Positions 1 through 11,079 are shown, counted from the stretch's first letter. The stretch: DNA of 64,000 nucleotides from Erinaceus europaeus (GCF_950295315.1 NC_080170.1:100087632-100151631), one strand, 5' to 3'. Notes: a model not told the origin generated them from the letters alone. Program-made: numbers and translations.

Positions 1-840
1 AGGTCGATCCATATCCCCAGCCTGTTTCTATGTTTCCCTAGTGGGGCAGGGATCTGGATGAATTGAGGTTCTGAAACACATTGCTAAGGTCATCTGCCCA
101 GGAAACTCAAAATGGAATCATGACAGCATCTGCAACTTGGTGACTGAAAGGTGGTCACACATAAAGCAGGACAAAATGATTAATCAGGAAAAAAAAAAAA
201 GTAGGAACACGCCAGTTGAAAATAGGGATCTTAGGTTGAAAGAAGCTAGAAGTTTATTTAGGTGTGTTCCTAGGGGTCCATGAATTTTGTAGTTTTTGCT
301 TGAGATTAATAGCAAATATGGAGTGGGACAAAAATAATTTCTGGGAAGATGGTGTAGTTAAGAATAGGGATAGAAAGTTGGATTAGGGCAGAGAGTAGCT
401 CCCAAACTTGAAGATAAATCTATTTTTAATTGTTTACTCTATCAATCCAACCCAGGGTCTATGTATTTTTATATTTAGCAAAGAAGCCTCTGTATCATTT
501 GAATCCCTATCAGTATGAGCTTGCAGTTCATGGTTACAGCTGGGAATATTCTAGGCTATACTCATTTCAGGACCAATGTGCCTCAGTTCCTGGATTGGCC
601 CACAAAAGGACTTATGATAACATTCCTGATAGAAGTGACCAGTGATGGTGAGAAGGATCTACTAGAGATCTAGACCCATCCTATCTGTGTGGGAATCCAA
701 GGATTTCCTAACTAGGGCCCCAAATGATGGGGCAGTCTGATATTGACCACAAAGGCCATCATTAAGTGAGCCAATCTATTGCCATTATCCAGCTTCTGTA
801 GTCCTTCCTTTACATGACGAGCTTAAATTTCCTCCCATCT
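1..840 (-). mobile_element. Old L1 3' UTR, inverted
   Basis: Read on the minus strand this matches, with many differences, the L1 3' UTR seen more cleanly at 32300-33130 and 55740-56410. Shared blocks include the purine-rich 'cccagaagg...' analogue near the start, the stretch about Cys-rich 'atgatgtcatagctgg' equivalents near 340-400, and the 'tagaggtctaggacc...' block near 655-680. The window edge cuts off its 3' end. It is more diverged than the other copies, so it is probably older. Several short open frames here are chance. Confidence 0.65.
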
Positions 841-1280
841 GTTAAAGCACTGAGTGTCATTTGTTGTATCCAAACCAGTATTAGTTTATGTGGTCTGCTT
901 TCTTTAGACTTTTTTTACTAGATTGTCAAGCAAGGAGCAATTACATAACTCAAAGTAAAAGTACATAACTAAAAGTAAAAGTAAAAATAGCCCTCTACAA
1001 CTAACTTAGACCTAACAAGCCTGGAATCCTAGTAGAAGGGCCTAAATAAGATATAACTTCTCTAAACAATTAGGTTGAGATCTATAAGGCTTGCCTATTT
1101 GTTTCTGTCATTCTGTATGGATGGGTTTCTATGATGAGTTACTGATTGCTCCTGTACTTTATGTAAATCTTGGTTCTTTGTTTTATATTGTGGTTACCAT
1201 AAGTATAATAACTAACATAGTGTGTTGAAACCAGTCTTTTTCCAATAGGTCTTGATTAACTACCATTTGATAGAACCATT

Positions 1281-2000
1281 TTGTCCATTAATTCCCTCCC
1301 CTGTTCTGTTATTGTTATTTCATTTTTTATTGTGTTCTTAGTTCTAGTCTCCTGCTGTTCACTTTGTTTAGAATGTATATTCCTTTGCTTCCTCTTTTCT
1401 TGTGGGACTGCTTTTAGTAATTCATGTAAGATGGGATTGATGATGGCAAATTACTTTAGTTTTTGGATTTTTGAGAAGACCTCTATTTCTCCTTCACATT
1501 TGAAGGAAAATTTTTCTGGCCAGCAGGTGGCGTTACGGTTGTGCTCACTAGGCTTCACTTTGTTAATATACTGCACAGCAGACTGATGGGGCTGGGGTAG
1601 GGATTTTTGTTTGTTTGTTTGTTTTTCCATTTCCTTGAGCTGTTTTGTGCTCCATGTGGTGCAAATACATGGTTACAACCTGAAACCAAGTCTTAAGTCT
1701 TTGCTGCTGCACTACAGCTGTGTTTATAAAAGCAGACCAGCGAATTACCTTTATGTTTTGGTGACAAACCGGACTTCTTTTGGTCGCAAATGTTCCCTGC
1801 TTTTTTGGTGTGTCCTTGCCTGTTATTCAATAGGCTAACAACCCTGACTTTATGGATTAAGAGGTCGTAAATTCCTTCTTTCACTGCCAGCACTATGTGT
1901 TTCAATGACTTGCTGTGTGTAGAGGGGAAATGGTGCCATGCTCACCAGCTGGAGCTCTAAATTCTGTGTTTAGCTTCAGTCCCATGCCCCTTCTAACCCT
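1281..2000 (-). mobile_element. Possible ancient L1-derived segment
   Basis: The plus strand reads like the antisense of old mammalian L1 sequence: a 101-codon frame at 1281-1586 has the flavour of known antisense-L1 translations (Phe/Ser/Leu-rich, ending in a 'KENFSG'-like phrase). This is recognition by eye of a degenerate repeat and the family is not certain. The frame itself has no sign of being a real gene. The segment also contains the CTCF-like motif listed separately. Confidence 0.35.
1517..1535 (+). promoter_or_regulatory. Near-consensus CTCF binding motif
   Basis: The 19 bases TGGCCAGCAGGTGGCGTTA match the well-known vertebrate CTCF core consensus TGGCCASYAGRKGGCRSYR at nearly every position. 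They agree at 16 of 19 positions with the most frequent form (my count by eye). The motif is on the plus strand and contains two CpGs in or next to it. CTCF sites anchor chromatin loops, and orientation matters. It lies inside what may be an old L1-derived segment. Binding is inferred from sequence only. Confidence 0.6.
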
Positions 2001-2314
2001 AACCACAAGTGTGAGCACCCACCTAAGGCTGTGGTGGAACTGTGGATGTCTCAGCTCTAGTTGGTGAGTTTTGTTAATTTTAAGAATTGCATATGTTTGT
2101 TTATGGAAAGAGTTTGGTCTGGTCCCTTTTATTCCATGGCCTCCAAGATAAAATTGTTAAAAGCTGTAAACTATAAACCTAAGACCTAAAGTAAATTAAG
2201 TAAGTAAAAGAATGTGGAAATTCTGCATGGTAAATTTTCATAAGACTTGAGTCCCATTCCTGAAGACCTAGTATGTTTCAGAACCCATTATTGCTTTTAA
2301 ATATAAATTTGTAA

Positions 2315-2501
2315 CGCAAAGCGTAAGGACCGGAGTAAGGATCCCGGTTCGAGCCCCCAGTTCCCCACCTATCTTTTTCTCCCCCTCTCTGTCTTCCCCT
2401 CCTCTCTCCATTTCTCTCTGTCCTATCCAACAACAACAAAATCAATAATAACTACAACAATAAAACAAGGGCATCAAAAGGGAATAAATAAATATAAAAA
2501 A
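2315..2501 (+). mobile_element. tRNA-derived SINE (type A), 5'-truncated
   Basis: The copy begins inside the tRNA-like head ('gcaaagcgtaaggaccgg'), contains the B box region ggttcgagccc near 2346, then the CT-rich segment, the 'ctgtcctatccaacaacaac' segment and an aataaataaat tail. The A box is missing, and part of the middle is deleted ('cacctatcttttt'). Confidence 0.9.
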
Positions 2502-2574
2502 TACCTGTAGTCAAATTATCCAAAAATCTTCAGCAAGGCAAGAATATTATAAGATGGTCAAAACATCTATCCAA

Positions 2575-3010
2575 AAATAACTATGGACATCAATGTTCAT
2601 AGCGGCATAGTCTGTAACAGCTTGAACAAGGAAGCAACCCAGATGCCCAATGACAGGTGAATACCTAAGGAAGTGGGTACACATATGTAATGTACTATGC
2701 AACTGTCAAAATGAAGAGGTGATCTCTTCTGCAGTGTCATGGTCAGAGTTCAAAGGCATCTCGTGGAGTGAGACAAGCCAGAAATAGAAAGATCAATACC
2801 AAATTATCTCATGTATAAATGGAACTTAAGAACAAAGAACAGTAAGGTAAAATATAAGGTGAAGCTTGGACTGAATGTCACATATTTCACCAAAGCAAAG
2901 AAGGAAACAGGATGCTGTGTATCCTAGACATCAGTCAAGGGGAGATGAAAGACTGTGCCTATGTATCAAAGACTTACTGTAAACCAGTATACCACCCCCC
3001 CCAATAGAGT
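2575..3010 (+). mobile_element. Old L1 fragment: ORF2 end and 3' UTR
   Basis: The sequence parallels the end of ORF2 in the full-length L1 (compare 51965-52190): the 'tgttcatagc', 'gaagcaacccagatgcccaa' and 'gagtgagacaagccag' phrases are present in order. No long frame remains, so it is a dead 5'-truncated copy of an older L1 subfamily. Confidence 0.75.
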
Positions 3011-3237
3011 GAAAAACATCACTATATTTCACAATTAATAACTTTTCTCTTCGTTTTGGGCAACTCATAAGTGAGCTCTTCTCTATAAATTCATTTCTCC
3101 ATTCCATAGCCATCAAAACAGAAAGTCAAATAAAGGCCCAGAATATGTGCATGAATTTACATCAAAGTTCCACGGATACATGTTTGTAATAAAACTTTCA
3201 TTTTTCAAATTATCAGGTTTTGAGTTTTTAAAGAAAG

Positions 3238-3450
3238 GGATTTTTTTTTTGTTTATTAGTGACTTAATACTGATTTACAGAATTACATGTCAACAGGGGT
3301 AGAATTCCACACCGTTCCTACCACCAGAGTTCTGAATTCCCAATCCCTCTGCTGCAAACCGCTGCAGTTCTCCCACATTCTGACTTCTCTGGGCAGATGA
3401 CCTTACCAATGAGTCCTGGAACCTTGCCTCTCAGGAAAGGAATTTTGCTC
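3238..3450 (-). mobile_element. L1 3' end, older subfamily, inverted
   Basis: A T-rich start followed by 'gggtagaattccacaccgttcctaccaccagagttctg' (given here in part) is the reverse complement of the conserved L1 terminus containing 'ggtggtgggaattgtgtgg'. It is short and strongly diverged. Confidence 0.65.
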
Positions 3451-3892
3451 AACTTATCAGGTCTAGATAATTTTGCACAGACAATCTCCTCAGGCCCTTT
3501 CTACTCCCTTGTCTGGAGGCTCTGCCCAGATGTGCCTGAGTCCTTGTGGTTCTAGCTAGAGTTAAGCCAAGAGTCATGATATAAAATTAAATCATTATAT
3601 ACTTAAATTCACAAACATGTCTTATCATTTGTATTAAATTTTCCTTTGGTGAGTTAGTTCCACTCAGAGAGCCACCTGCAGTGACAGCAAATAGGCTTTA
3701 TGGTAAAGCATTGGAATATTTAGGATGCTAAAATATTTTAAATGAACTATTATAGTCAGTGAAGTCATAGCCAGTTCACCAAATTGCTCAGATGGGTTTT
3801 TCCAAGGAAGGACTGTGCTAAGAAAGCAGATGTGAAATAGGCCACACTCAGATGTCACTGTCTTATTTCATTTTGGTTTCAACAATAAAATA

Positions 3893-4215
3893 AAATAGAC
3901 TGGGTAGTTTGTAAGGAATATAAATTTATTTCTCACAGTTTCAAAGGCTGAAAGTTTGCTGTTAAGATGATCTGATGAGTACTTTCTTCATGGTCACAGA
4001 TTTCTTGTATCTCTTGAACTTCCTGGTCATAGAATTCTTCCCCCAGGCAGCAGAAACTAGTATTCTCCTGGGAGTATCTTTTACAAGGTACTGATCTTCA
4101 GGAGGGTGCCAACCTCATCCCTTATGTACCTTCCAAAGGCCTCAAATTCTAATACTATCATCTGTGGGGAGTAGGATTTCATATAAGGAGGACAGAGGTG
4201 TTTGGGTCACAGCAG
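3893..4215 (+). repeat. Ancient eutherian interspersed repeat, unassigned
   Basis: This stretch reads like a decayed copy of a widespread placental-mammal repeat with 'aaatttatttctcacagtt', 'ggctgaaagt' and 'ccttccaaaggcctcaaattctaatactatca' type phrases. I recognise the pattern but cannot assign the family name reliably. No coding capacity is visible. Confidence 0.45.
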
Positions 4216-4381
4216 TCACAAATGTCACACCTCCTTAGTACTTCTATTTATTTTATAACTAACACTTGTTGACATAAAAGAGTTGAAGAATGCTAAAACA
4301 CACATACACACAGACATCCAATTTTTATACTGGTGACAATTACATATTTAACTTAATTAGTTCAATTCTATGAATTCTGAA

Positions 4382-4505
4382 ACAAAGGAGTGGGGCAAGA
4401 AGGTAGTAGAGTGGTTTTGAAAAATACTTTTGTGCCTAAGACTTTGAGGTCCCATGTTCAATCCCTAACACCCAGAGCTAAACAGTGCACTGGCCTAATT
4501 TTTTC
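4382..4505 (+). mobile_element. SINE type E, degenerate
   Basis: It carries 'cctaagactttgaggtcccatgttcaatcccta' and 'gagctaaacagtgcactgg', matching the type seen more clearly at 5138-5302. The ggttcaatccc-like B box is changed to gttcaatccc. Old and truncated. Confidence 0.6.
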
Positions 4506-5121
4506 AAAATAGGGGAAAATATGTTTAAATAGTTCAGTGAATCATATCACCATTTTGCTTACTAAATGATTAGACCTGTGTGATTATAAGGAAAAGGCTG
4601 CCCTTTCTTCCTCTGGGTTCCATGTGCCTATACCATCCAACATAATCAGTGTTTATGCAATTCTATACTGCTGCTACCCAGTTTTGTTTATTTTATATGA
4701 TATAACCCCTAGAGAAAATTACTGTAGCTGATATTCACCCCATGAAACAAGGAAAATGAGCTATACAAATCAAACCAGGTTGCTATGATACTATACATTA
4801 TGAGATACCAAGATCAGCTCTGACTGTATAAGATTCGCACTTTATGCTCTAATTTTACAATCGGAGAAATGTGCAATTATACTGCTTATGTCAGTCATTC
4901 AGAGAATTAGTGAACATTTTATTATTAGCAGATGGTTTTGTTTAAGGATGGATTGCGATAAGCAATAAGCATGCTATGGGCCAAACTCAAGTATGTAGAT
5001 TATTAGGAAGAGATACAGCAGAAGTATGCATACATTTTAAAGTTTAATGCTACCCTTTGCACATAGCTTACATGATCTATGAGGAAATATAGACTCAACT
5101 TCAAACTACAGTCGTCTTAAA

Positions 5122-5318
5122 AGAGTATTAAGTCCTGGATGGGAAGGCAGCCTAATGGTTATGCAAAAGACTTTTATGACTGAGGCTCTTAGGTCCCAGG
5201 TTCAATCCCCAGCCAGAGTTGAGCAGTGCTCTGGTCTCCTCCGCCAAACCCCCTAATTATAATTATATGAAATATATAAAAAGCACATTAAAATATTTAA
5301 AGAGAGTATTAAGTCCTG
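5122..5318 (+). mobile_element. SINE type E with 16-bp target-site duplication
   Basis: The SINE body runs from about 5138 to 5302. It has a tRNA-like head, a B box GGTTCAATCCC near 5199 and a 'gagcagtgctctggtctc' tract. It is flanked by a perfect direct repeat AGAGTATTAAGTCCTG at 5122-5137 and 5303-5318, the mark of L1-mediated insertion. The tail is A-rich. A (CA)n tract lies just outside, at 5328-5346. Confidence 0.85.
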
Positions 5319-5327
5319 TGGAAAATA

Positions 5328-5346
5328 ACACACACACACACACACA
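5328..5346. repeat. (CA)n microsatellite
   Basis: A short uninterrupted CA dinucleotide run is visible directly in the sequence. Confidence 0.9.
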
Positions 5347-5775
5347 ATCTGCTATGGAGACACTGCTTACCCCGTTGTGCACCATATATGAATATGTTGT
5401 GGTGATACTACTGTAATAATGAAAAAACATTAGTCAGGGTTTCTATGCCTTTTATTCTATTTGGAAATTTTCCAATTTGTATTGTTTGTATGTGTGTATA
5501 TGTGTGTATGTATGAGTCATGGGATTTATCACTTTAGGTCAGATTTCCCATGTGTACACCAAAGTACTAGAATAAATAATTAAAGTCATACCTGACCCTA
5601 ATAACACAAACCTCTAAACAAATGAAGTGAAAGAGAAATTAGGAGCCTATGACTCATTCTACCTAAACTCATTCAAGGTACTAAACAGTATAAGGTTATG
5701 TGTTTGGTTTAATAAATTCAATAAGTGAAATGTAGGTCTAACCACTCTAAACCAATAGTCAAAAATCCTACTTGT

Positions 5776-5938
5776 GCTGTCAAGATAGCTCACCTGGAAG
5801 GGTGCCTGCTCTGCCTCGGACATGTGCCTCAGATTCATGTCCTTCTCACATTGGACTGAGGGAAATTTTGGCACTGTGGTATCTCTCTCTCCATACATAT
5901 ATTTCTTTATCTGAATAGGTTTGCCCATATAAGTAAAC
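5776..5938 (+). mobile_element. SINE type C
   Basis: The head 'caagatagctcacctggaagggtgcctgc' looks tRNA-like, with an A-box-like 'tagctcacctgg'. It is followed by a degenerate B box region and 'ggcactgtggtatctctctctcc'. The same arrangement recurs at 25529, 35756 and 41622. Confidence 0.7.
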
Positions 5939-6045
5939 TCCCAAGAATGGGAAAAAATATCTATTATACCAGTTTTAGGATTTCTACTAAGGAAAAATAT
6001 AATAAACTTCTTTTTCTGTCTTCCCAGAAAAAGTTACTGACTCTA

Positions 6046-6064
6046 AATATATATATATATATAT
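6046..6064. repeat. (TA)n microsatellite
   Basis: A short TA run sits directly against the T-rich end of an inverted L1 3' end. Confidence 0.85.
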
Positions 6065-6222
6065 TTTTAATTTTTTATTTAAGAAAGGATTAGTGAACAA
6101 AAACATAAGGTAGGAGGGGTACAACTCCACACAATTCCCACCACCCAATCCCCATAATCCCCCCCCTCCCATGGTAGCTTTCCCATTCTCTAGCCCTCTG
6201 GGAGCATGGACCCAGGGTATTT
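6065..6222 (-). mobile_element. Very short L1 3' end, inverted
   Basis: This is the reverse complement of only the last ~150 bases of the L1 3' UTR, including the 'ggtggtgggaattgtgtggagttgtacc' block (listed in part). It begins with a T-rich tail on the plus strand. Extreme 5' truncation is usual for L1. Confidence 0.85.
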
Positions 6223-6224
6223 TT

Positions 6225-6720
6225 AAAATAACAAAATAAGTAGTTGGGAAATGGCTCACCTGGTACAGCATACACTTTCCCATGTATAAAAACCCAGTTT
6301 TGAGTCCCTCTCTATCCACCACATGGGAACACCATGCAAAGGGGAAGCTTAGGGCCACGTGGTGATGCACCTGGTTGAGTGCTCACATTACAGTGCACAA
6401 GGACCCAGGTTCAAATCCCCAGTCCCCACCTGCAGGGGCAAAGCTTCACAAGTGGTGAAGCAGGGCTGTTGGTATATTTCTGTCATGCTCCCTCTCTCTA
6501 TCTCCCCCTCCTCTCTCAACTTTTCTCAGTCTCTGTCCAAGAATGAATGAATAAATAATAAATAAATAACAAAAGGGAACCTCACAAGCATTGAAGTAGT
6601 GTCCTGATGTCTCTCTCTCTCTGCTTTTTATCCTCTGTTCACACAGCCTCCTGAGAATATTTTTATATATGTTTTACAGACACAAGTGAAACCCTGAAAG
6701 CAAAAATAAATAAGATTTAT
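6225..6720 (+). mobile_element. SINE type C opened by a type B SINE
   Basis: A type C head ('aaatggctcacctggtacagc') runs from 6225 to about 6347. A type B SINE follows at about 6350-6570, with head 'cacgtggtgatgcacctggttgag', a B-box-like GGTTCAAATCC near 6408 and tail aataaataacaa. Then 'tgatgtctctctctctctgc' and the tail of type C resume to about 6720. The junctions show similar 'aaaggggaa'/'aaaagggaa' bases, which may be a small target duplication. Confidence 0.65.
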
Positions 6721-6730
6721 TTTTTAACAA

Positions 6731-6747
6731 TATATATATATATATAT
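6731..6747. repeat. (TA)n microsatellite
   Basis: A short uninterrupted TA run, visible directly. Confidence 0.85.
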
Positions 6748-6769
6748 CGTTATATAATATATCAAAAAT

Positions 6770-6945
6770 ATTAGAGTCAGAAGATCTGCATTTAGGTTCC
6801 ATCCCTTTCATTTTCTAGTTCTATGACCTTAAACAAGCTTTTGGATTTTTTCTAGCCTCAATATTCTTTATCTATGAAATGGAGATAATTATTAAATATT
6901 TAATCACCAAACTGCTATCAAGATGAGAACAGTTCATATTATTCA
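6770..6945 (+). repeat. MIR-like ancient SINE
   Basis: The order 'ttctagttctatgacctt...', 'cctcaatattctttatctatgaaatggagataatta' is the core of the mammalian-wide MIR element (the 'cctcagtttcctcatctgtaaaatggggataata' part). Highly diverged, consistent with age. Confidence 0.7.
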
Positions 6946-6974
6946 AAATCCATATTCAAACAGGAAGGGAAATT

Positions 6975-7232
6975 GAAAGTGCAGGACTTCCTGGGCCAGG
7001 TGGTGGTGCGCCTGGTTGAGCGCACATATTACAGTGCACGAGGACCCAGGTTCGAGCCCCCGGTCCCCACCTGCAGGGGGAAAGCTTTGCAAGTGGTGAA
7101 ATAGTGCTGCAGGTGTCTCTCTGTCTCTCTCCCTGTCTATCTCCCCTCCTCCTCTCAATTTCTGGCTGTTTCTATCCAATAAATAAATAAATATAAAAAA
7201 ATTAAAAAAGAAAAGAAAGTACAGGACTTCCT
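6975..7232 (+). mobile_element. SINE type B with 18-bp target-site duplication
   Basis: The body is about 6993-7214: head 'ggccaggtggtggtgcgcctgg', B box GGTTCGAGCCC near 7051, CT-rich middle, 'tttctatccaataaataaataa' tail. The flanks GAAAGTGCAGGACTTCCT (6975-6992) and GAAAGTACAGGACTTCCT (7215-7232) differ at one base, so they are an 18-bp target-site duplication. This is a complete, fairly recent insertion. Confidence 0.92.
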
Positions 7233-8248
7233 CCTAACCCCTCAGCTGCCCCTCCCCAACTGGTTTGTCCCAGAAAATATTAGGAACCTTGCCTTAATTG
7301 TAAAATTTCAGATAGATGAGTTTTTCACTGGAATCTTTTCCCACATGTGGCCTGTCATCTGACTAATCCTACACAGTGCCCTAGAGTCTATTGATTCATA
7401 CTGAAATCAGCACTCAGCCTGGGTCCTGTGACTCCTCAGTTTAGACTTAACAGAGTTGCCACCCCGTTCCTGGGCTTTGTGCTGGGCTTTGTAGTGAGGT
7501 ATTGAACTTGATGCTCAATACTTTGCTTCCTTCAGATGACTGGTGACAAATTTAGAAACTCTTATTATTGTTCAGTGGAAGGAATAGGTCAAGAAACATA
7601 GATGTCATTCATTCCCTTGACTTGAAAGTGAAACTTAAATTTAAAAGCCTCTGGAGAAGAAAATTCCATTATCTGCTCCAGAGCTTTTTTCCCAATGTTC
7701 AACACATTCTATGAACAATGAAAATCTTCCAGGCTTCAACGTCCCTATGCATATAAGATGTTGTGGAATGTTGGGACATTTTAAAACTTTTAATAAAAGG
7801 TGCCCAGGTTAAAAAAAAAACTAGGTGAATTTTGATAATATTTCATTCATATTACTGGAAACCCAACAATTAATATGGTCCTGCACAGAGAATTTAAAAG
7901 GTACTCTTAGTTGGTTAATTTTTTCATCTCCAAATGTTTTATGTATCATAACAAACATATTTCTAACTAGAAAGCCAGTTTCTCATAAAGCATTATAGTA
8001 CTAATTTCCACTTATTACAAAACAGCTTTTTTGCCTGTATGACTTTGCCTTTTGGACCCCATACACGACTTTAATTAAGATCAAACTTATTCATGACTAT
8101 AATTCAGATCTAACAACCAGTCTAGTCAGATCAGGGTAATTAGTCCCAGAGGGTATTATGAGAGAGCTCATTTTTCTTTTCATCTTTATATTATGACAAA
8201 CAAGTTAGGGTGCTGTTTCTGTTGGAGAACTCTATAATTTAGAGAATT
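7233..8248. other. Repeat-poor non-coding stretch
   Basis: I see no long open frame, SINE or L1 here. The sequence is AT-rich and ordinary, with a short poly-A at about 7810. Confidence 0.5.
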
Positions 8249-8567
8249 GAAAATGTGAAAGTGGGGGAGTTGGGCAGTAGTACCGTGGGTTAAATGCAGT
8301 TGGCGCAAAGCTCAAGGACCAGTGTAATGATCCAGGTACAAGCCCCCAGCTCTCCACATTCAAGGGAGTCGCTTCAGGTGAAGCAGGTCTGCAGGTGTCT
8401 GTCTTTCTCTCCCCCTCTCTGTCTTCACCTCCTCTCTTCATTTCTCTCTGTCCTATCCAACAACGATGACAACAATAACAGCAACAATAATAACTACAAC
8501 AATGAAACAACAAGGGCAACAAAAGGGAATAAATAAATGAATATTAAAAAAAGAAAATATGAAAGTG
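8249..8567 (+). mobile_element. SINE type A with 15-bp target-site duplication
   Basis: Body about 8264-8552: head 'gggagttgggcagtagtaccgtgggttaaatg', degraded B box, CT-rich middle, 'ctgtcctatccaacaacgatg', AACAAT-like region and aataaataaatg tail. The flanks GAAAATGTGAAAGTG (8249-8263) and GAAAATATGAAAGTG (8553-8567) match at 14 of 15 bases. Confidence 0.9.
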
Positions 8568-8775
8568 AGTAAATATATTATTTTAAGGACCTGGTTTATT
8601 GGTTAATTTGGGTTGTATGCCTTTACTGTGAAGCAATAGTGATAATTAGCCAACATCATCTAATAATATTTAAACAACCTATTATTAAACTTATTTAAAA
8701 AAACTGCAAGGCAAGAAATTACCTCTTATATAACACATTTACATTTGCATTTTAGTAGATTTAAAAGCACTTTTC

Positions 8776-8890
8776 CCAGGATCAGGTGGTGGCACACTTG
8801 GTAGAGTGCATATGCTACCATGTGCAAGGGCTGGGAAGCTTCATGAGTGGTGGAGCAATGCTACTACAGAGTCCCTTTTTGTATCTCCAT
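8776..8890 (+). mobile_element. SINE type B, degenerate
   Basis: The 'atcaggtggtggcacacttggtagagtgcatatgctaccatg' head (quoted in part) is followed directly by 'gggaagcttcatgagtggtggagc'. The B box region has been lost by an internal deletion. Confidence 0.7.
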
Positions 8891-9145
8891 TGTCTGATGC
8901 CATAGAACATCCCAGCTTATTCTTACAACCAACTTCAACATTATAGAAATCTCCATTTTTCTCTTTATCCTTTCCCATTACCCTTATTTTTTAAATATTT
9001 AATACATTATCATAGTACTAATAAATATTGTAACCAAAGAATACAGAACTTCAAAGGCTTTCAGAATATTGTTCATTATAATTCTAAACATATAAGTCAA
9101 TTCATTCTGTTGTGTTTAGTTCAATACATTTTAAAGAAAAAGGCC

Positions 9146-9345
9146 CTGGGGACCTAGCAGTGGTTTTACATGATAGAGTGCACATGTTGCTATGTGCCAG
9201 GACATGGATCCAATCCCCTGGTCCCCACCTGCATGGAAGGAAACTTCACCAGTAGTGAAGCAGAGATTCAGATGTCTTTTTCCTACTCTTTTTCCCCCTT
9301 CCCTCTCAATTTTTCTGTCTCCATAAAAATTAAAATTGTATAATA
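9146..9345 (+). mobile_element. SINE type B, diverged
   Basis: Head 'ggggacctagcagtgg', 'agagtgcacatgttgctatgtgc', degraded B box, 'ccccacctgcatggaagg', CT-rich segment. The tail has decayed into AT-rich sequence. Confidence 0.75.
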
Positions 9346-9589
9346 ATCTCAAGAATATTGCTAAGAAAAACTGGAAACATTTTTTTAAAAAGAAAGAAAA
9401 AGGCATCTAACCAAGAGTAGTTTTGAAAGGCATAATTATTCAATGTATATGTAATACAGGCTTGATTTATATCAGGTCATCCAAAATATTTTTCAATCTT
9501 TCACAAGAGAAAATGTAAGTATTGCCCTGTCCAAAATTAAGTCAGTAGACCTTCAGTAGAAGGTTAATATGATTGAAAAGAGAAGTAAA

Positions 9590-9790
9590 CTTTGAGTCTT
9601 AAAAACTTGGATTCAAATATTCTTGCTCCATTGTCTTATTGCCTGTATAATTTTATCTGTTGGTTTTTTATTTTTAGTTTTAGTTTACTATGCTTTGAAG
9701 AAAAATAAAAATTCTGATTCCAACCAAGGATAGTAGTAAGGATTAAGTGGGCTAATACAGGAAAACTAATGAAGATCCCACTTCAGCACA
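9590..9790 (+). repeat. MIR-like ancient SINE
   Basis: 'cttggattcaaatattcttgc', 'gtttactatgctttgaag' and 'aaggattaagtgggctaatacagg' follow the order of MIR. Strongly diverged. Confidence 0.55.
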
Positions 9791-9867
9791 ATTATTGAAT
9801 TATTCTATTATTAGAATTCAACAGAAATTAAATGTGCCTTAGGCCAGGCAGTAGTGCAGCAGTTAAG

Positions 9868-10527
9868 AATGTTCCAGCCATGACATCATCTCCCCAGACA
9901 ATAACTTGGATTCACCTGCATATCAGATTTCAGGCCCAGGGGAAAATAGAAAAAAAAAAGTATAGCCATAGGCCTTTTGGAATATAACTAAAATATGCCT
10001 ACTAGCTATGTACAAAACAGAGATCCCCCCTAACTCTTCATATGCACTATTCCAGCCTTCAGCTCCATGATTGGTCAGCAATTTGTTTGGCTTTGTATGT
10101 TAACTCTCTTTTCAGCCACCAGGTTCCAGATGCCAGCATGATGCCAACCAGACTTCCCTGGACAGACAACCTCACCAATGTGTCTTGGAGCTCCGATTTC
10201 CCAGAACTTCACCCCACTAGGGAAAGAGAGAGACAGGCTGAGAATATGGATTGACCTATCAATGCCCATGTTCAGTGTGGAAGCAATTACAGAAGCCAAA
10301 CCTTCCACCTTCTGCATCCCACAATGACCTTGAGTTCATACTCCCAGAGGGTTAAAGAATAGGAAAGCTATCAGGGGAGGGGATGGGATACAGAGTTCTG
10401 GTGGTGGGAATTGTTTGGAGTTGTACCTCTCTTATCCTATGGTTTAGTCTATGTTTCCTTTTTATAAATAAAAAAATTGTAAAGGGAATAAATAAATATT
10501 AAAATAATAAAAAATAAAATAAAATAA
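9868..10527 (+). mobile_element. 5'-truncated L1 3' UTR inside a SINE
   Basis: It starts at 'ttccagccatgacatcat', continues through the conserved blocks 'ataggccttttggaatataac', 'gtttggctttgtatgttaactc' and 'gaagcaattacagaagcc', and ends with 'ctttttataaataaaaa' plus an A-rich tail. All of it is 3' UTR and nothing is coding. Confidence 0.9.
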
Positions 10528-10726
10528 AGAACGTGGCACAAAGCACAAAGACTGGCATAAGGATCCCAGTTTGAAGCCCTAGCTCAACACCTGCAGGGGT
10601 CACCTCCTAACTGGTGAAGTAAGTCTGAAGGTCTTTCTCTCCCTCTCTCTGTCTTCCCCTCTGCTCTCTCTGTCCTATCCAACAACAACAAGAACAGAAA
10701 CAGCAATGACAAGAAAAACAATTAAT

Positions 10727-10940
10727 GCCCATGTTCAGTGGGGAAGCAATTACAGAAGCCAGACCTTCGACTTTCTGCACCCCATAATGACCCTGGGTCC
10801 ACACTCCCAGAGGGATAAAGAATAGGAAAGCTATCAGGGGAGGAGAAGGGATACAGAGTTCTGATAGTGGGAATTGTGTGGACTTGTACCCCTCTTATCC
10901 TATGGTTTATCAATGTTTCCTTTTTATAAATAAATTAAAA
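10727..10940 (+). mobile_element. Second short L1 3' end inside the same SINE
   Basis: It holds the last ~215 bases of the L1 3' UTR, from 'taatgcccatgttcagtg' to 'ctttttataaataaa'. The bases before it (agaaaaacaat) and after it (aaagaacaat) are similar, which may be an imperfect target duplication. Confidence 0.88.
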
Positions 10941-11079
10941 AGAACAATAAATACAACAAGGACAACAAAAATGGGGAGGGGAAATAGCCTCCAGGAGCAA
11001 TGGATTCATATAGTACAGGCACAGAGCCCCAGTGATAACCCTGGAGGCACAAAAAAAAAAAAAAAAAAAAGAGAGAAGA

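Larger units (their letters stand above)
9843..11075 (+). mobile_element. Type A SINE split by two L1 3' ends
   Basis: SINE pieces occur at 9843-9870 (head 'ggccaggcagtagtgcagcagttaag'), about 10528-10726 (from 'cgtggcacaaagcac' to 'gacaagaaaaacaat') and about 10941-11068 (tail block with 'ctccaggagcaatggattcat' and 'gataaccctggagg', then poly-A). In order they make one SINE with the longer 3' tail. The two gaps are filled by L1 3' ends on the same strand, listed separately. Confidence 0.8.

Noticed and set aside
5987..6370. 127-codon frame on the minus strand
   Set aside because: It spans an L1 3' end, a (TA)n and a SINE.
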